64,000 bases of DNA from JBAZUK01 sp041661445. GTDB taxonomy: Bacteria; Chlamydiota; Chlamydiia; Chlamydiales; SM23-39. The notes beneath the pieces were generated by a model that was not told the origin of the DNA, made no database searches, and saw only the letters and a program-made list of their open reading frames with translations. This document shows positions 28,137 through 37,027 of this stretch, piece by piece. The stretch covers positions 1 to 64,000 of the forward strand of contig JBAZUK010000006.1 in assembly GCA_041661445.1 (NCBI GenBank). The letters run 5' to 3'. The stretch's first letter is position 1. Each line of letters begins with the position of its first letter. Position numbers and translations under genes: made by a program.

Positions 28137-29261
28137 ATGTGGACCCATAAATATTTAACGAAATTAGATTTAAGACAATTCATTTTGGTTTGTTTTCTGA
28201 TGCTGATTTCTCTTTTAGTAATTTCATCGATGACATATGAAGTCGACAAGGATGTTTTTTTTACAATCTATGTTAAAAAACAAATACAGTGGTTTTTTTT
28301 AGGCTGGGTTGTATTTTTCTTTTTTGCCGGCTTTGATTACAGGAAATTTTATCAGATAACCTGGCTGCTATATTTTTTTATGATTCTTATCTTATTGGGG
28401 TTATATTTTGCTGCGCCTATTCAAAGCGTTCACAGATGGTATAGGCTGCCTTTGGTCGGAATGAATATTCAGCCTTCCGAATATGCTAAGTTAATAGTTG
28501 TATTTACTTTGGGATGGTTTTTAGAAAAACAGAAATCGCATCTAGATAAAATTAGTTCAATTTTCCAATTAGCCGTTATTGTTGGAATTCCATTTTTTTT
28601 AATTTTAAAACAGCCTGATCTTGGGACCGCTTTGGTTTTATATCCGATCACATTAATAATGTGCTATTTTGGCAATTTCAATAAAAAAATATTATATTTC
28701 ATGTCTTTTTTGGGAATAATAATGCTGATTTTTGTGGCTTTGATGTTTACTAATGTGCTTTCTCATGAGAAAATGAAACCCTTTTTTACAACTTTTTTAC
28801 GAGAATATCAATACGAAAGACTGAATCCTGATACATATCATCAAAAAGCAGCGCAAAGCGCTATTTCGATAGGTGGCTTTTTAGGTGCTGGCTGGAAAAA
28901 AAGCGAATTTGCAGCTCAAAAATGGCTGCCGGCTGCGCATACCGATTCTGTTTTTGCATCGTTTGCAGAAGAATTTGGGGTGATTGGATCAATTTTTCTT
29001 TTATTTATTTTTTACATTTTGGTACATATTAGTTTTCAGATGGTATCTTATGCAAAAGATTATTATGGCAGACTTCTTGCATCAGGTATTGCGGTTTATT
29101 TAGCGATGCATATTATAGTTAATATAGCAATGATGTGCGGTTTTTTACCGATTTCTGGAGTGCCACTCGTTTTAATTACCTATGGAGGAAATTCCATCTT
29201 GACAACTATGGCAGCTCTTGGAATATTACAAAGTATCTATAGCAGGAGATTCATGTTTTGA
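28137..29261 (+). CDS. rodA: Rod-shape determining SEDS peptidoglycan glycosyltransferase RodA
   Basis: A 374-residue membrane protein of the SEDS family with about ten helices. Motifs are QPSEYAKL, KQPDLGTALVL, a periplasmic loop with YQYERLNP, HTDSVFASFAEEFG and GFLPISGVPLVLITYGGNS. RodA polymerises glycan strands with a class B PBP and MreB, the division and growth machinery that chlamydiae keep in place of FtsZ. A TATAAT at 28124-28129 is 8 bp before the ATG, suggesting a very short leader. The stop overlaps the next gene. Confidence 0.94.
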   Translation: MWTHKYLTKLDLRQFILVCFLMLISLLVISSMTYEVDKDVFFTIYVKKQIQWFFLGWVVFFFFAGFDYRKFYQITWLLYFFMILILLGLYFAAPIQSVHRWYRLPLVGMNIQPSEYAKLIVVFTLGWFLEKQKSHLDKISSIFQLAVIVGIPFFLILKQPDLGTALVLYPITLIMCYFGNFNKKILYFMSFLGIIMLIFVALMFTNVLSHEKMKPFFTTFLREYQYERLNPDTYHQKAAQSAISIGGFLGAGWKKSEFAAQKWLPAAHTDSVFASFAEEFGVIGSIFLLFIFYILVHISFQMVSYAKDYYGRLLASGIAVYLAMHIIVNIAMMCGFLPISGVPLVLITYGGNSILTTMAALGILQSIYSRRFMF

Positions 29262-29701
29262 AACATAATTTTATATTTCATCCTAAACCTTGGATAGGGG
29301 AAGGAATTATTACGTTGAATATGGTTGAAGAAAAATTAAATTTCTTTACCAAATGGTCTATTTCAGAAGGAGATTTTACCGGTAAAATTCAATCTGTTCA
29401 GGAGCTCCAAATAAATGGAATTTCTGAGAGTATGCGAAATGAGCTTACTTTTTTTGATTTTACCGAGAATAAATTTTCGGTTGAAATGGAAAATTTAAAT
29501 GTTGGAAAAGTAATTGGAACAGGTGTTTTCAATGATAAAATGATCGCTTGGGAATTTAGGGACAATGATCTTAATTTCGAAGGATTTGAAACTTATTATT
29601 TAAAAGATGATGGAACTTATTCTGTTCATGCAGAATATGTTACTTCTGATCAATTTAGAACACAAATCGATGGCAAACTATGGCAGCCGCTGCAACAATA
29701 A
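29258..29701 (+). CDS. Unknown protein cotranslated with rodA
   Basis: A 147-residue soluble protein that I do not recognise. It starts at TTG, overlapping the rodA stop (TTGA), with a clear AGGAG nine bases upstream. It is beta-rich with alternating charged and aromatic residues (FIFHPKPWIGEGIITL, then KWSISEGDFTGKIQSVQEL), a pattern seen in lipocalin-like or GrpB-like barrels; that is only an impression. The tight overlap with rodA suggests a linked role in the envelope or simply operon packing. The small lipoprotein gene follows after 8 bp. Confidence 0.6.
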   Translation: MKHNFIFHPKPWIGEGIITLNMVEEKLNFFTKWSISEGDFTGKIQSVQELQINGISESMRNELTFFDFTENKFSVEMENLNVGKVIGTGVFNDKMIAWEFRDNDLNFEGFETYYLKDDGTYSVHAEYVTSDQFRTQIDGKLWQPLQQ

Positions 29702-29709
29702 GGATTGTT

Positions 29710-30054
29710 ATGAAAAAAAATATTTTATGTTTTTTATTATTATTATTAATTTCCAGCTGCGCAGCAGGTGGAAAAGTTTTAACTTCAGATAAAGTTAGCG
29801 AAGTTACTATCGGAATGAGCGTTCAGGATTTGGAAAGCAAACTTGGAAAACCATACTCTATAAAAAATTTAAGCAATGGTCAGACTGAATATACTTATAT
29901 TCAAAAAGATGATTTCGGAGATAGGGGAGTTTTGCAGGAAAGACATTATATAATTACCATAGAAAAGGGCAAAGTTGTCAATACCGAAACTAAAATTCTC
30001 AATAGGCCGGCTTATGAAAGAAATAGTTATGAGATGCAGACAACATCCAACTAA
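29710..30054 (+). CDS. Small outer-membrane lipoprotein, SmpA/BamE-like
   Basis: The 114-residue product has a signal peptide ending in lipobox LISSC (Cys near residue 17), then the SmpA/OmlA-like pattern of VSEVTIGMSVQDLESKLGKPY followed by a small beta domain with TEYTYIQ. The motif IGMS-x-x-x-L-x-x-xLG-P is shared by BamE-type and other cell-envelope lipoproteins. An AAGGA sequence precedes the ATG at 29710; a longer frame starting at 29680 lacks this support. It closes the rodA operon. Confidence 0.7.
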   Translation: MKKNILCFLLLLLISSCAAGGKVLTSDKVSEVTIGMSVQDLESKLGKPYSIKNLSNGQTEYTYIQKDDFGDRGVLQERHYIITIEKGKVVNTETKILNRPAYERNSYEMQTTSN

Positions 30055-30065
30055 TTTCTAAACAA

Positions 30066-30113
30066 TTTATATCTTTTTGCATAGTCTATGCGAAAAGATA
30101 TAAATGTATTTTT
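30066..30113 (+). terminator. Rho-independent terminator of the rodA operon
   Basis: A stem of 18 base pairs (one G-T) from 30066 to 30104 with a 3-nt loop: TTTATATCTTTT pairs with AAAAGATATAAA and TGCATA with TATGCG. TGTATTTTT follows. It sits 12 bp after the lipoprotein stop. Confidence 0.75.
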
Positions 30114-30269
30114 CATGTTTGATAAAGTATATTATTGAACTTTTGAATGCTGTTTTCAAAATATTTCAATATTATCGATAAATAATTCTTTCTGCAGCTT
30201 TTATTTGAATCGATTTTCGGATATTTCCGAATATTTATAAATCAGATAGAAAAAGCCTTTTGGAAAAAG

Positions 30270-30602
30270 TTATTTTTTCTTATTTCCAATAAATACAATT
30301 CCAGATCCAAGAATGATAAAAATGCATCCTCCAATCTGTAAGTAAAGGGCGATAGTATTATAAAGATTAGCTTTTTCTGTTCCGGCTTTGATTTTTTTTT
30401 CTACAGGTCTTGCAATCTCTTTTCCGACTTCTTTTGTTACCGGATTAAGAGAAAAAAGAGCTTTTCCCTGATCAACCTGATGCTGCGCCTCAGAGATTTG
30501 TTTTCTGCCTTGCTCAACTTGGGATTTAATATAAAAAGATGAGATGAGCATCGCAACGCCCAAGATAGCTATAATTATTCCTAAAATTTTTTTTGCAAGC
30601 AT
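30270..30602 (-). CDS. Small protein with two membrane helices, unknown
   Basis: The 110-residue product has membrane helices at about residues 5-25 and 86-104, with a charged, helical stretch between them (QVEQGRKQISEAQHQVDQGK) that resembles a short coiled coil and then basic residues. I recognise no family. The ends show MLAKK at the start and NKKK at the end, giving a topology with both termini in the cytoplasm. It lies alone between the rodA operon terminator and the str operon terminator. Confidence 0.55.
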   Translation of the reverse strand: MLAKKILGIIIAILGVAMLISSFYIKSQVEQGRKQISEAQHQVDQGKALFSLNPVTKEVGKEIARPVEKKIKAGTEKANLYNTIALYLQIGGCIFIILGSGIVFIGNKKK

Positions 30603-30761
30603 ATTTACCTATCCAATGTTTTTTTTAGTATTATCAGTAAAATAAAAAAAAGTAAATGCCTGGATGAATAATAATGAGAAGGATTGTTTAAAGATTGCAT
30701 CTAGTGGTTAGCTGAAAATACTTAAAATCATGAAGTTAAGTGCTTCAAAATTATTATAAGG

Positions 30762-30804
30762 AAAAAAGTATTAAGCAAGGATTTAAAAATTAATCCTTGC
30801 TTAA
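30762..30804 (-). terminator. Rho-independent terminator of the str operon
   Basis: A perfect 13-bp stem: TTAAGCAAGGATT at 30771-30783 pairs with AATCCTTGCTTAA at 30792-30804, with an 8-nt loop. On the minus strand it is followed by TACTTTTTT. It starts 6 bp past the rpsJ stop. Confidence 0.85.
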
Positions 30805-30810
30805 ATAAAA

Positions 30811-31134
30811 TTACATTGCTGCTTTGATTTTAATATCAACGCCGGCTGCAACTGGAAGAACTTTTAATTTATCAATAGTATCAGGAGTAGGGCTCATAAT
30901 ATCTAAAAGTCTAATGTGAGTTCTTGATTCAAATTGCTCTCTAGACTTTCTATCAACGTGAGGGGATCTTAATACTGTAAAGATTTCCTTTTTTGTTGGT
31001 ATTGGAATAGGTCCTACAACCCTAGCACCAGTTCTTTTCGCTGTTTCAACAATATCTTGAGTTGCTCTGTCAAGTAAGCGCTGATCGTAAGCTTTTAAGC
31101 GAATTCTAATTTTACTTTTTAGTTGTTTAGCCAT
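30811..31134 (-). CDS. rpsJ: 30S ribosomal protein S10
   Basis: A 107-residue protein with the S10 core IRIRLKAYDQRLLDRATQDI, GPIPIPTKKEIFTVLRSPH and VDRKSREQFESRTH. S10 sits in the 30S head and also takes part in transcription antitermination as NusE. It is the last gene of the str operon, 12 bp after fusA, the chlamydial order in which S10 is detached from the S10 operon and joined to str. Confidence 0.97.
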   Translation of the reverse strand: MAKQLKSKIRIRLKAYDQRLLDRATQDIVETAKRTGARVVGPIPIPTKKEIFTVLRSPHVDRKSREQFESRTHIRLLDIMSPTPDTIDKLKVLPVAAGVDIKIKAAM

Positions 31135-31146
31135 AAAAATAATATC

Positions 31147-33237
31147 CTATTTTTTTGTAATTTCTTCTTGTAATTTTGCTGGAACCTTTTCGAAATGACC
31201 AGGCTCCATTGTATATGTAGCTCTACCTGAAGATAAAGATCTAAGCTGAGTTGAATAACCAAACATTTCAGACAAAGGAACTTCTGAAGTTATAATCAAT
31301 GTTTTTTTATTCATGTCTTGTCCTAGGATTTTTCCTCTTCTTCTATTTATGTCTCCAATAATATCCCCTAAATAGTCATCAGGAGTTGTTACTACTACTT
31401 TCATAATAGGTTCAAGTATTACAGGAGAAGAAACTCTTGCAGCTTCTCTTATGGCCATGGATGCACAGATCTTAAATGCCATCTCAGAAGAGTCAACTTC
31501 ATGGTAAGAACCAAATACGATTGATACTTTCATATCAACTAAGCTATATCCGGCTAAAACTCCTGTTGCGATTCCTTCCTGAATTCCTTTTATAGTTGGA
31601 GCTATATATTCTTTAGGAATAGAACCACCCACAACTTTATTAATTATTTCATTTCCTTTGCCGGGTTCATTAGGCTCAACTTCCAATACGACGTGAGCAT
31701 ATTGACCTCTACCACCGGATTGTTTAACGAATTTATTTTCAGCTTTTCCAGGTTTTGTAATAGTTTCTTTATATGAAACTTCAGGTTTTCCAACATTTGC
31801 TTCAACTTTAAATTCTCTGAACATCCTGTCTCTGATAATATCAAGGTGCAGCTCGCCCATACCAGCGATAATAGTTTGTCCTGTATCTTCATTTGTTCTA
31901 ACTCTAAATGTTGGATCTTCAGCTGACAACGAAGATAAAGCTAAAGATAATTTTTCTCTATCAGCTTTAGACTTAGGTTCTATTGACATAGTGATAACAG
32001 GCTCAGGGAAATTCATTTTTTCTAATAATAAAGGATTGTTTTCAGAGCAAAGGGTGTCACCGGTTGTTGTGTTTTTTAATCCGATGCAAGCAGCAATATC
32101 ACCAGTAAAAAAGGCATCTCTGTCTTCTCTTTGGTTGGCATGCATAGCTAAAAGTCTTGAAACTCTTTCTTTGTTGTCTTTTGTAGTATTTATTAAGGTT
32201 GACCCTTTTTCTAAAGTACCGCTATAAATCCTTATGAATGTAAGTTTTCCAACATATGGGTCTGTAACAATTTTAAATGCTAAAGCCGACAATGGGGATT
32301 CATCAGAAGGAACGATAGTCATCGGGCTATCATTTTCTAAGTTTATTCCTTTTATTAAGCCTCTGTCCAATGGGGACGGCATCCAATTAACAATCGCATC
32401 AAGAATTTGCTGAACGCCTTTGTTTTTAAAGGCAGTACCGCAAAGAACAGGGTTAAGTTTATTCTCAATTACCCCTTTTCTAATTGCCTGATGGATTTCT
32501 GCTTCTGTTATTTTTGATGGATCTTCTAAAACTTTGTTCATAAAAGATTCATTTTTTTCATCAATTGTAGCAAGTTCTTCAAGAAGACGTGCTCTCATTT
32601 TTTCGCAGGTTTCTTTTAGATCATCAGGAATCGGCTGGACTTCAAATTCTGCTCCAAGATCTTCTACGTGGAAGATATACGCTTTCATTGTAATTAGATC
32701 GACCATACCCTTGAAGTTGGCTTCAGCTCCGATCGGACAATGAACTGCAACTGCATTAGCCCCTAATTTTTCTCTTATAGATTCTAAGGCTGAAAAGAAA
32801 TCGGCTCCGGTTCTGTCCATTTTATTGATAAAGGCAACTGTTGGAACTCCATATGTATGTGCTTGACGCCAAACAGTTTCAGACTGAGGCTGTACACCAG
32901 CTACTCCGCAAAATACAGCGACGGCTCCATCTAAAACCCTTAAAGATCTTTCAACTTCAATTGTGAAATCTACGTGTCCAGGAGTGTCGATAATATTAAT
33001 TTTGCATCCTTTCCAAAAAACTGTTGTTGAAGCAGATGTGATAGTAATACCTCTTTCCTTTTCCTGTTCCATGAAGTCCATTGTTGCTGCGCCTTCATGC
33101 ACTTCGCCAATCTTATGAAGTTTTCCGGAATAATAAAGTATTCGTTCTGTTGTTGTAGTTTTTCCAGCATCAATGTGGGCCATAATGCCGACATTGCGTA
33201 CGTTCTGTAATTTTTCTTGATCGGGTCTTTTAGCCAT
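31147..33237 (-). CDS. fusA: Elongation factor G
   Basis: A 696-residue translational GTPase. G1 is AHIDAGKTTTTERILYYSG, G2 includes ERGITI, G3 is DTPGHVDFT and G4 is NKMDRTGAD. Later domains include MGELHLDIIRDR and the domain IV loop around SGGRGQYAHV. It catalyses tRNA and mRNA translocation on the ribosome. It lies between rpsG and rpsJ in the operon. Confidence 0.98.
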   Translation of the reverse strand: MAKRPDQEKLQNVRNVGIMAHIDAGKTTTTERILYYSGKLHKIGEVHEGAATMDFMEQEKERGITITSASTTVFWKGCKINIIDTPGHVDFTIEVERSLRVLDGAVAVFCGVAGVQPQSETVWRQAHTYGVPTVAFINKMDRTGADFFSALESIREKLGANAVAVHCPIGAEANFKGMVDLITMKAYIFHVEDLGAEFEVQPIPDDLKETCEKMRARLLEELATIDEKNESFMNKVLEDPSKITEAEIHQAIRKGVIENKLNPVLCGTAFKNKGVQQILDAIVNWMPSPLDRGLIKGINLENDSPMTIVPSDESPLSALAFKIVTDPYVGKLTFIRIYSGTLEKGSTLINTTKDNKERVSRLLAMHANQREDRDAFFTGDIAACIGLKNTTTGDTLCSENNPLLLEKMNFPEPVITMSIEPKSKADREKLSLALSSLSAEDPTFRVRTNEDTGQTIIAGMGELHLDIIRDRMFREFKVEANVGKPEVSYKETITKPGKAENKFVKQSGGRGQYAHVVLEVEPNEPGKGNEIINKVVGGSIPKEYIAPTIKGIQEGIATGVLAGYSLVDMKVSIVFGSYHEVDSSEMAFKICASMAIREAARVSSPVILEPIMKVVVTTPDDYLGDIIGDINRRRGKILGQDMNKKTLIITSEVPLSEMFGYSTQLRSLSSGRATYTMEPGHFEKVPAKLQEEITKK

Positions 33238-33257
33238 CTTTTTCTACCTTTTATTTA

Positions 33258-33728
33258 TTACCATTTATAGTGAGCGAAAGCTTTGTTTGCTTCTGCCATT
33301 TTATGCGTATCATCTTTTTTCTTGATTGTAGAGCCTTGATTATTAAAGCAATCAGATAGCTCGATTATCAATCCGTCGGTCATGTTTTTTCCAACTTTTG
33401 TTCGTGCGTTTGTTATAATCCATTTCATTGCCATTGCATTTCTTCTGTCCGGTGCGATCTCAATAGGCACTTGATATGTTGCTCCGCCAATTCTTCTAGA
33501 TTTTATCTCTAATGAAGGTTTTGCGTTTTCTAAAGCTTTTTCAAATGCATCTAAAGGGTCATTTGAATTTACTTTTTTTGCAAGTCCTTCTATTGCCTGA
33601 TAAACTATTTTTGTAGCAGTTGATTTTTTTCCATCAAGCATTACTTTATTAATAAATTTTGAAACAGTAATACTGTTGTATACTTGATCCGGTAAAAGCT
33701 TTCTCTTCTCAGCTTGGCGACGTCTCAT
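33258..33728 (-). CDS. rpsG: 30S ribosomal protein S7
   Basis: A 156-residue protein with the S7 signature near residues 20-46 (KFINKVMLDGKKSTATKIVYQA) and GGATYQVPIEI, followed by RRNAMAMKWII and the C-terminal MAEANKAFAHYKW. It organises the 30S head. It follows rpsL after 107 bp and precedes fusA by 20 bp. Confidence 0.97.
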   Translation of the reverse strand: MRRRQAEKRKLLPDQVYNSITVSKFINKVMLDGKKSTATKIVYQAIEGLAKKVNSNDPLDAFEKALENAKPSLEIKSRRIGGATYQVPIEIAPDRRNAMAMKWIITNARTKVGKNMTDGLIIELSDCFNNQGSTIKKKDDTHKMAEANKAFAHYKW

Positions 33729-33835
33729 TTTTTTTTCCTTATTTTTTTATAATTTTTCTTCACTCGGTATTTTTTTAATACCAACCCAGCTTAATTTTAG
33801 CGGGTTAGGATAGTAATTTAGATACTATCCAGATG

Positions 33836-34207
33836 TTACTTCGGCATTTTAGCGCCATATTTAGATCTGCTTTGTTTTCTGTTTTTAACAGCAGCAGTAT
33901 CTAATGCTCCTCTAACGATGTGATATCTCACACCAGGTAAATCTTTAACCCTTCCACCTCGTACTAATACGATGCTATGTTCTTGAAGATTATGACCTTC
34001 TCCTGGAATGTAAGCAATCACTTCTTGCCCGTTAGAAAGTCTTACCCATGCAACTTTTCTCAAAGCCGAGTTAGGTTTTTTTGGAGTTTTTGTTTTTACT
34101 TGTAAACAAACACCTCTTTTTTGCGGACAAATATTTAAAGCTGGAGATTTCTTTCTCTTAAGCGTTTTTTGTCTTCTTTTGCGTATCAATTGATTGATAG
34201 TCGGCAT
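33836..34207 (-). CDS. rpsL: 30S ribosomal protein S12
   Basis: A 123-residue protein with the universally conserved TKTPKKPNSALRKVAWVRLS, IPGEGHNLQEHS and RGGRVKDLPGVRYH. I set the start at 34207 (MPTINQ), the normal S12 start; the frame extends four codons further upstream without need. It is the first gene of the str operon. A 107-bp gap to rpsG holds no other gene. Confidence 0.97.
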   Translation of the reverse strand: MPTINQLIRKRRQKTLKRKKSPALNICPQKRGVCLQVKTKTPKKPNSALRKVAWVRLSNGQEVIAYIPGEGHNLQEHSIVLVRGGRVKDLPGVRYHIVRGALDTAAVKNRKQSRSKYGAKMPK

Positions 34208-34425
34208 AAATTCTCCCAAAGGTAATTAATTGCAGTTATTTAGAATAAAAATATAACTGAAATGACTAATTATTTCCAAAAAAAAAACTTATTTCTCAAA
34301 TTTATTATCAAAGTCATTAAAAATAAAAATTTTAAATCATAATATCACTTAATTATAAAAATTAAAAATTAATATAATTAAAAATAAAATTGATAAATTA
34401 AAATAAATAATAATATAATCAAATT

Positions 34426-34512
34426 TGAGGAGATAAGATATTGAACTAAGCTAACGACGCTAAGTTTGAAGCTTATATTATAGTCTCATTTATCTTACTC
34501 CTCATTTTTTTT
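34426..34512 (+). ncRNA. Orphan structured RNA or attenuator with terminator-like end, upstream of tsp
   Basis: Bases 34426-34440 pair with 34491-34504 (14 bp, one bulged A at 34433), immediately followed by eight T at 34505-34512. The 50-nt apical part holds a second hairpin, AACTAAGC at 34444-34451 with GCTAAGTT at 34459-34466 (7 of 8 pairs). The T-run is correct only for plus-strand transcription. No plus-strand gene ends upstream: the str operon runs leftward from 34207, and tsp begins at 34532. The element therefore ends a short RNA started between about 34220 and 34420, either a small RNA or a leader attenuator of tsp. The remaining bases of the 312-bp gap are very AT-rich with no other feature seen. 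Confidence 0.5.
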
Positions 34513-34531
34513 AATAATAAGGATCTAATAA

Positions 34532-36475
34532 ATGAATAAAAAAATCTTTCTGCTTCTTCTTTTATTTCCAATAATAGTTTTTACAAAACCTACTAATCTC
34601 TCTGATATCAATAAAGTAATGGCAACAATTTTTGATTATCATATTGATCAGAACAAGTATGATGAAGTCTTGATAGAAAGATCTTTCAAAATTTTTATAG
34701 ATCAGTTTGATTCATTAAAAATCTATCTTATTGAAAATGAAGTGGCAAGTTATTTAGATCTGAATGCAAATAAAACAAAAGAAATTCTTGAAAAAGTTAG
34801 AAACGGCGACTTTTCAGATTATACTGCATTACATAAAGTTTTTAAAAAATCAATTCTAAGGGCAAGGGAAGCAAGATCTAAAATAATTGATGAACTGATC
34901 CAGAATGATTCCATCATCTCAAAAACAAAAAATTCTTTTACTAGTTATTCAATAAGTGAAGAAGAACTATATAATAGGCAGAAAAATATAATTACCTCAT
35001 ATTTTTCCAATCAAAAAAAACGTTCGGCAATCGATACTTTGGAAAGAAAGAAAAAGGCTTTTAATTTATTAGAAAGAAAGTTATCGAGAAATGAAGATTT
35101 ATACCTAGAAGAAAGTGAAAATGTTTTATCTCAGAATATCTTAAAAGCGTACACCAAAAGCATGGACGCTCATAGTTATTTTTTTACTGAAGAAGAAGCT
35201 GAGCAGATGAGGCTATCTTTAGAAAAAGAATTTGAAGGAATCGGAGTCGTTTTATCTGAAAGTGTTGATGGTGTTATAGTCTCTGATTTGGTGGAAAACA
35301 GTCCAGCCAAAGATTCAGGATTAATAAAAATTAATGATATTTTAACTGAAGTTAATGGACAATCTGTCGAATTTTTAGGATTTGATCAAGTTATGAAATT
35401 GATGAAAGGAAAGGATTCGCCTTCAATTGTATTAGGATTTAAAAGAATTCAAAACGATGAGAACAATTCTTTTTGGAAGATTAAATTAGACAAAAAGCCT
35501 ATATCGATGGATGAACAGAGGCTTTCAGCCACTTATGAGAATGTCGATAATGGAATAATCGGTAAGTTGGATTTAAAATCGTTTTATGAAAACTTAAGCG
35601 GCATTACCTCAGAAAAAGATATTAAAACAGGTATTAAAAAATTAAGGAAAGTGGCAGAGGTAAAAGGACTTATCTTAGATTTAAGGGAAAATGCAGGGGG
35701 TTTTTTATCTCAGGCTATTAAGGTTGCCTCATTGTTTGTAAAAAATGGCGTGATTGTAATCTCCAAGAATTCTAAGAAAGAGATTAAATTTTTAAGAAAT
35801 TTGGAAGGAGAGGCTTTTTATAATGGTCCTTTAATAATTTTAACTTCAAAATTATCCGCTTCAGCATCTGAAATTGTTGCTGCAGCTCTTCAAGATTATG
35901 GAGTTGCGTTAATAGTAGGAGATGAAACAACTTTCGGTAAAGGTTCCATTCAATATCAAACAGTAACGGATAAAAAAGCTGATTATTTTTTCAAGGTAAC
36001 TGTTGGGAAATATTATACTGTATCCGGAAAGACTACTCAAATTGAAGGCGTAAAAGCAGATATAGTTGTACCTTCAAACTTTTCAGCATATAAAATAGGT
36101 GAGAGATATCTTCAATATCCTTTAAAGGCCGACAAAATGGGGGATGTCTATAATGACAAACTTACCGATATAGATTCTAAAATCAAAGGCTGGTTTAAAC
36201 AAAATTATACGCCAAATCTTCAAAAAAGGGTTAACTTCTGGCAAAAAATGGTTCCAACACTAAAAGCAAATAGCGAAAAAAGGATTGCCAATGATCCTAA
36301 CTTCCAAAAGTTCTTAAAAAAACAAGAGCTGATCAAAGCAAAAATCGAAGGCGAAGAAATCGAAGTAAGCGCAGATGATTCGTCAGAAGAAGATTATCAA
36401 ATGAAGGAAGCTGTTAATATTTTAAAAGATATGATAAATTTTGAAGCAGATCAAAGAAAAGCTTCCGGTTTATAA
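34532..36475 (+). CDS. tsp: Tail-specific (C-terminal processing) serine protease Tsp, S41 family
   Basis: A 647-residue periplasmic protease. Residues 1-19 are a signal peptide. A helical N-terminal region is followed by a PDZ domain near residues 235-310 (EGIGVVLSE, ENSPAKDSGLIKINDILTEVNG), then the S41 core with LDLRENAGGFLSQAI, the catalytic Ser in KLSASASEIVAAAL and the catalytic Lys in TTFGKGSIQ. A C-terminal Tsp extension follows. It degrades proteins recognised by their C-terminal tail. The location next to the str operon matches CT441. Chlamydial Tsp homologues have been linked to host-protein cleavage, which cannot be judged here. Confidence 0.93.
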   Translation: MNKKIFLLLLLFPIIVFTKPTNLSDINKVMATIFDYHIDQNKYDEVLIERSFKIFIDQFDSLKIYLIENEVASYLDLNANKTKEILEKVRNGDFSDYTALHKVFKKSILRAREARSKIIDELIQNDSIISKTKNSFTSYSISEEELYNRQKNIITSYFSNQKKRSAIDTLERKKKAFNLLERKLSRNEDLYLEESENVLSQNILKAYTKSMDAHSYFFTEEEAEQMRLSLEKEFEGIGVVLSESVDGVIVSDLVENSPAKDSGLIKINDILTEVNGQSVEFLGFDQVMKLMKGKDSPSIVLGFKRIQNDENNSFWKIKLDKKPISMDEQRLSATYENVDNGIIGKLDLKSFYENLSGITSEKDIKTGIKKLRKVAEVKGLILDLRENAGGFLSQAIKVASLFVKNGVIVISKNSKKEIKFLRNLEGEAFYNGPLIILTSKLSASASEIVAAALQDYGVALIVGDETTFGKGSIQYQTVTDKKADYFFKVTVGKYYTVSGKTTQIEGVKADIVVPSNFSAYKIGERYLQYPLKADKMGDVYNDKLTDIDSKIKGWFKQNYTPNLQKRVNFWQKMVPTLKANSEKRIANDPNFQKFLKKQELIKAKIEGEEIEVSADDSSEEDYQMKEAVNILKDMINFEADQRKASGL

Positions 36476-36584
36476 AATTTTTTATTATCAATAATTTTTC
36501 AAAAAAATAGTTCTTTTATAAATTCATAAAATTAATCATTTGCAAAAATCTTTAAATTTTCTATTCTTATTAACATAATCTTTT

Positions 36585-36657
<73 letters not shown>

Positions 36658-37027
36658 TATCGATTTCATGAAAATCCTGGAAATCTCAATTTCTTTAAAA
36701 TTCCCCAAATGGGGTTTCAAATTTTTTTTGGAATTCATTTTAGGAGTGTTTCATTTCCGTTAAATTTACGCATTAAAAATACTTGAGTTCAAATTGCTTT
36801 TTCAAATTCGATCTCTTATAGAAAAATCTATTTGAGAAGGTTGAACAATATTAAAATTGATGAACCTGCATTCGATTTAAAAATAACATATCCTGAATAA
36901 TCAAATTTTTTTCTTAAACCATTCCCAATTTTCAGGACAATCTTAGACATGTTTTTTGCTTCACTGGTGAAATTTTTATTTATATTAATTTTCAGGCAAG
37001 TTAAATAATAAATTTAGAGGAAAAAAC
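36658..37027. other. Intergenic region between tRNA-Phe and the autotransporter gene
   Basis: These 370 bp contain no supported gene. A minus-strand frame across 36532-36738 is an antisense artefact of the tRNA. A short run AGAGGAA before 37028 serves as ribosome-binding site for the autotransporter gene. I see no clear promoter. Confidence 0.5.
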
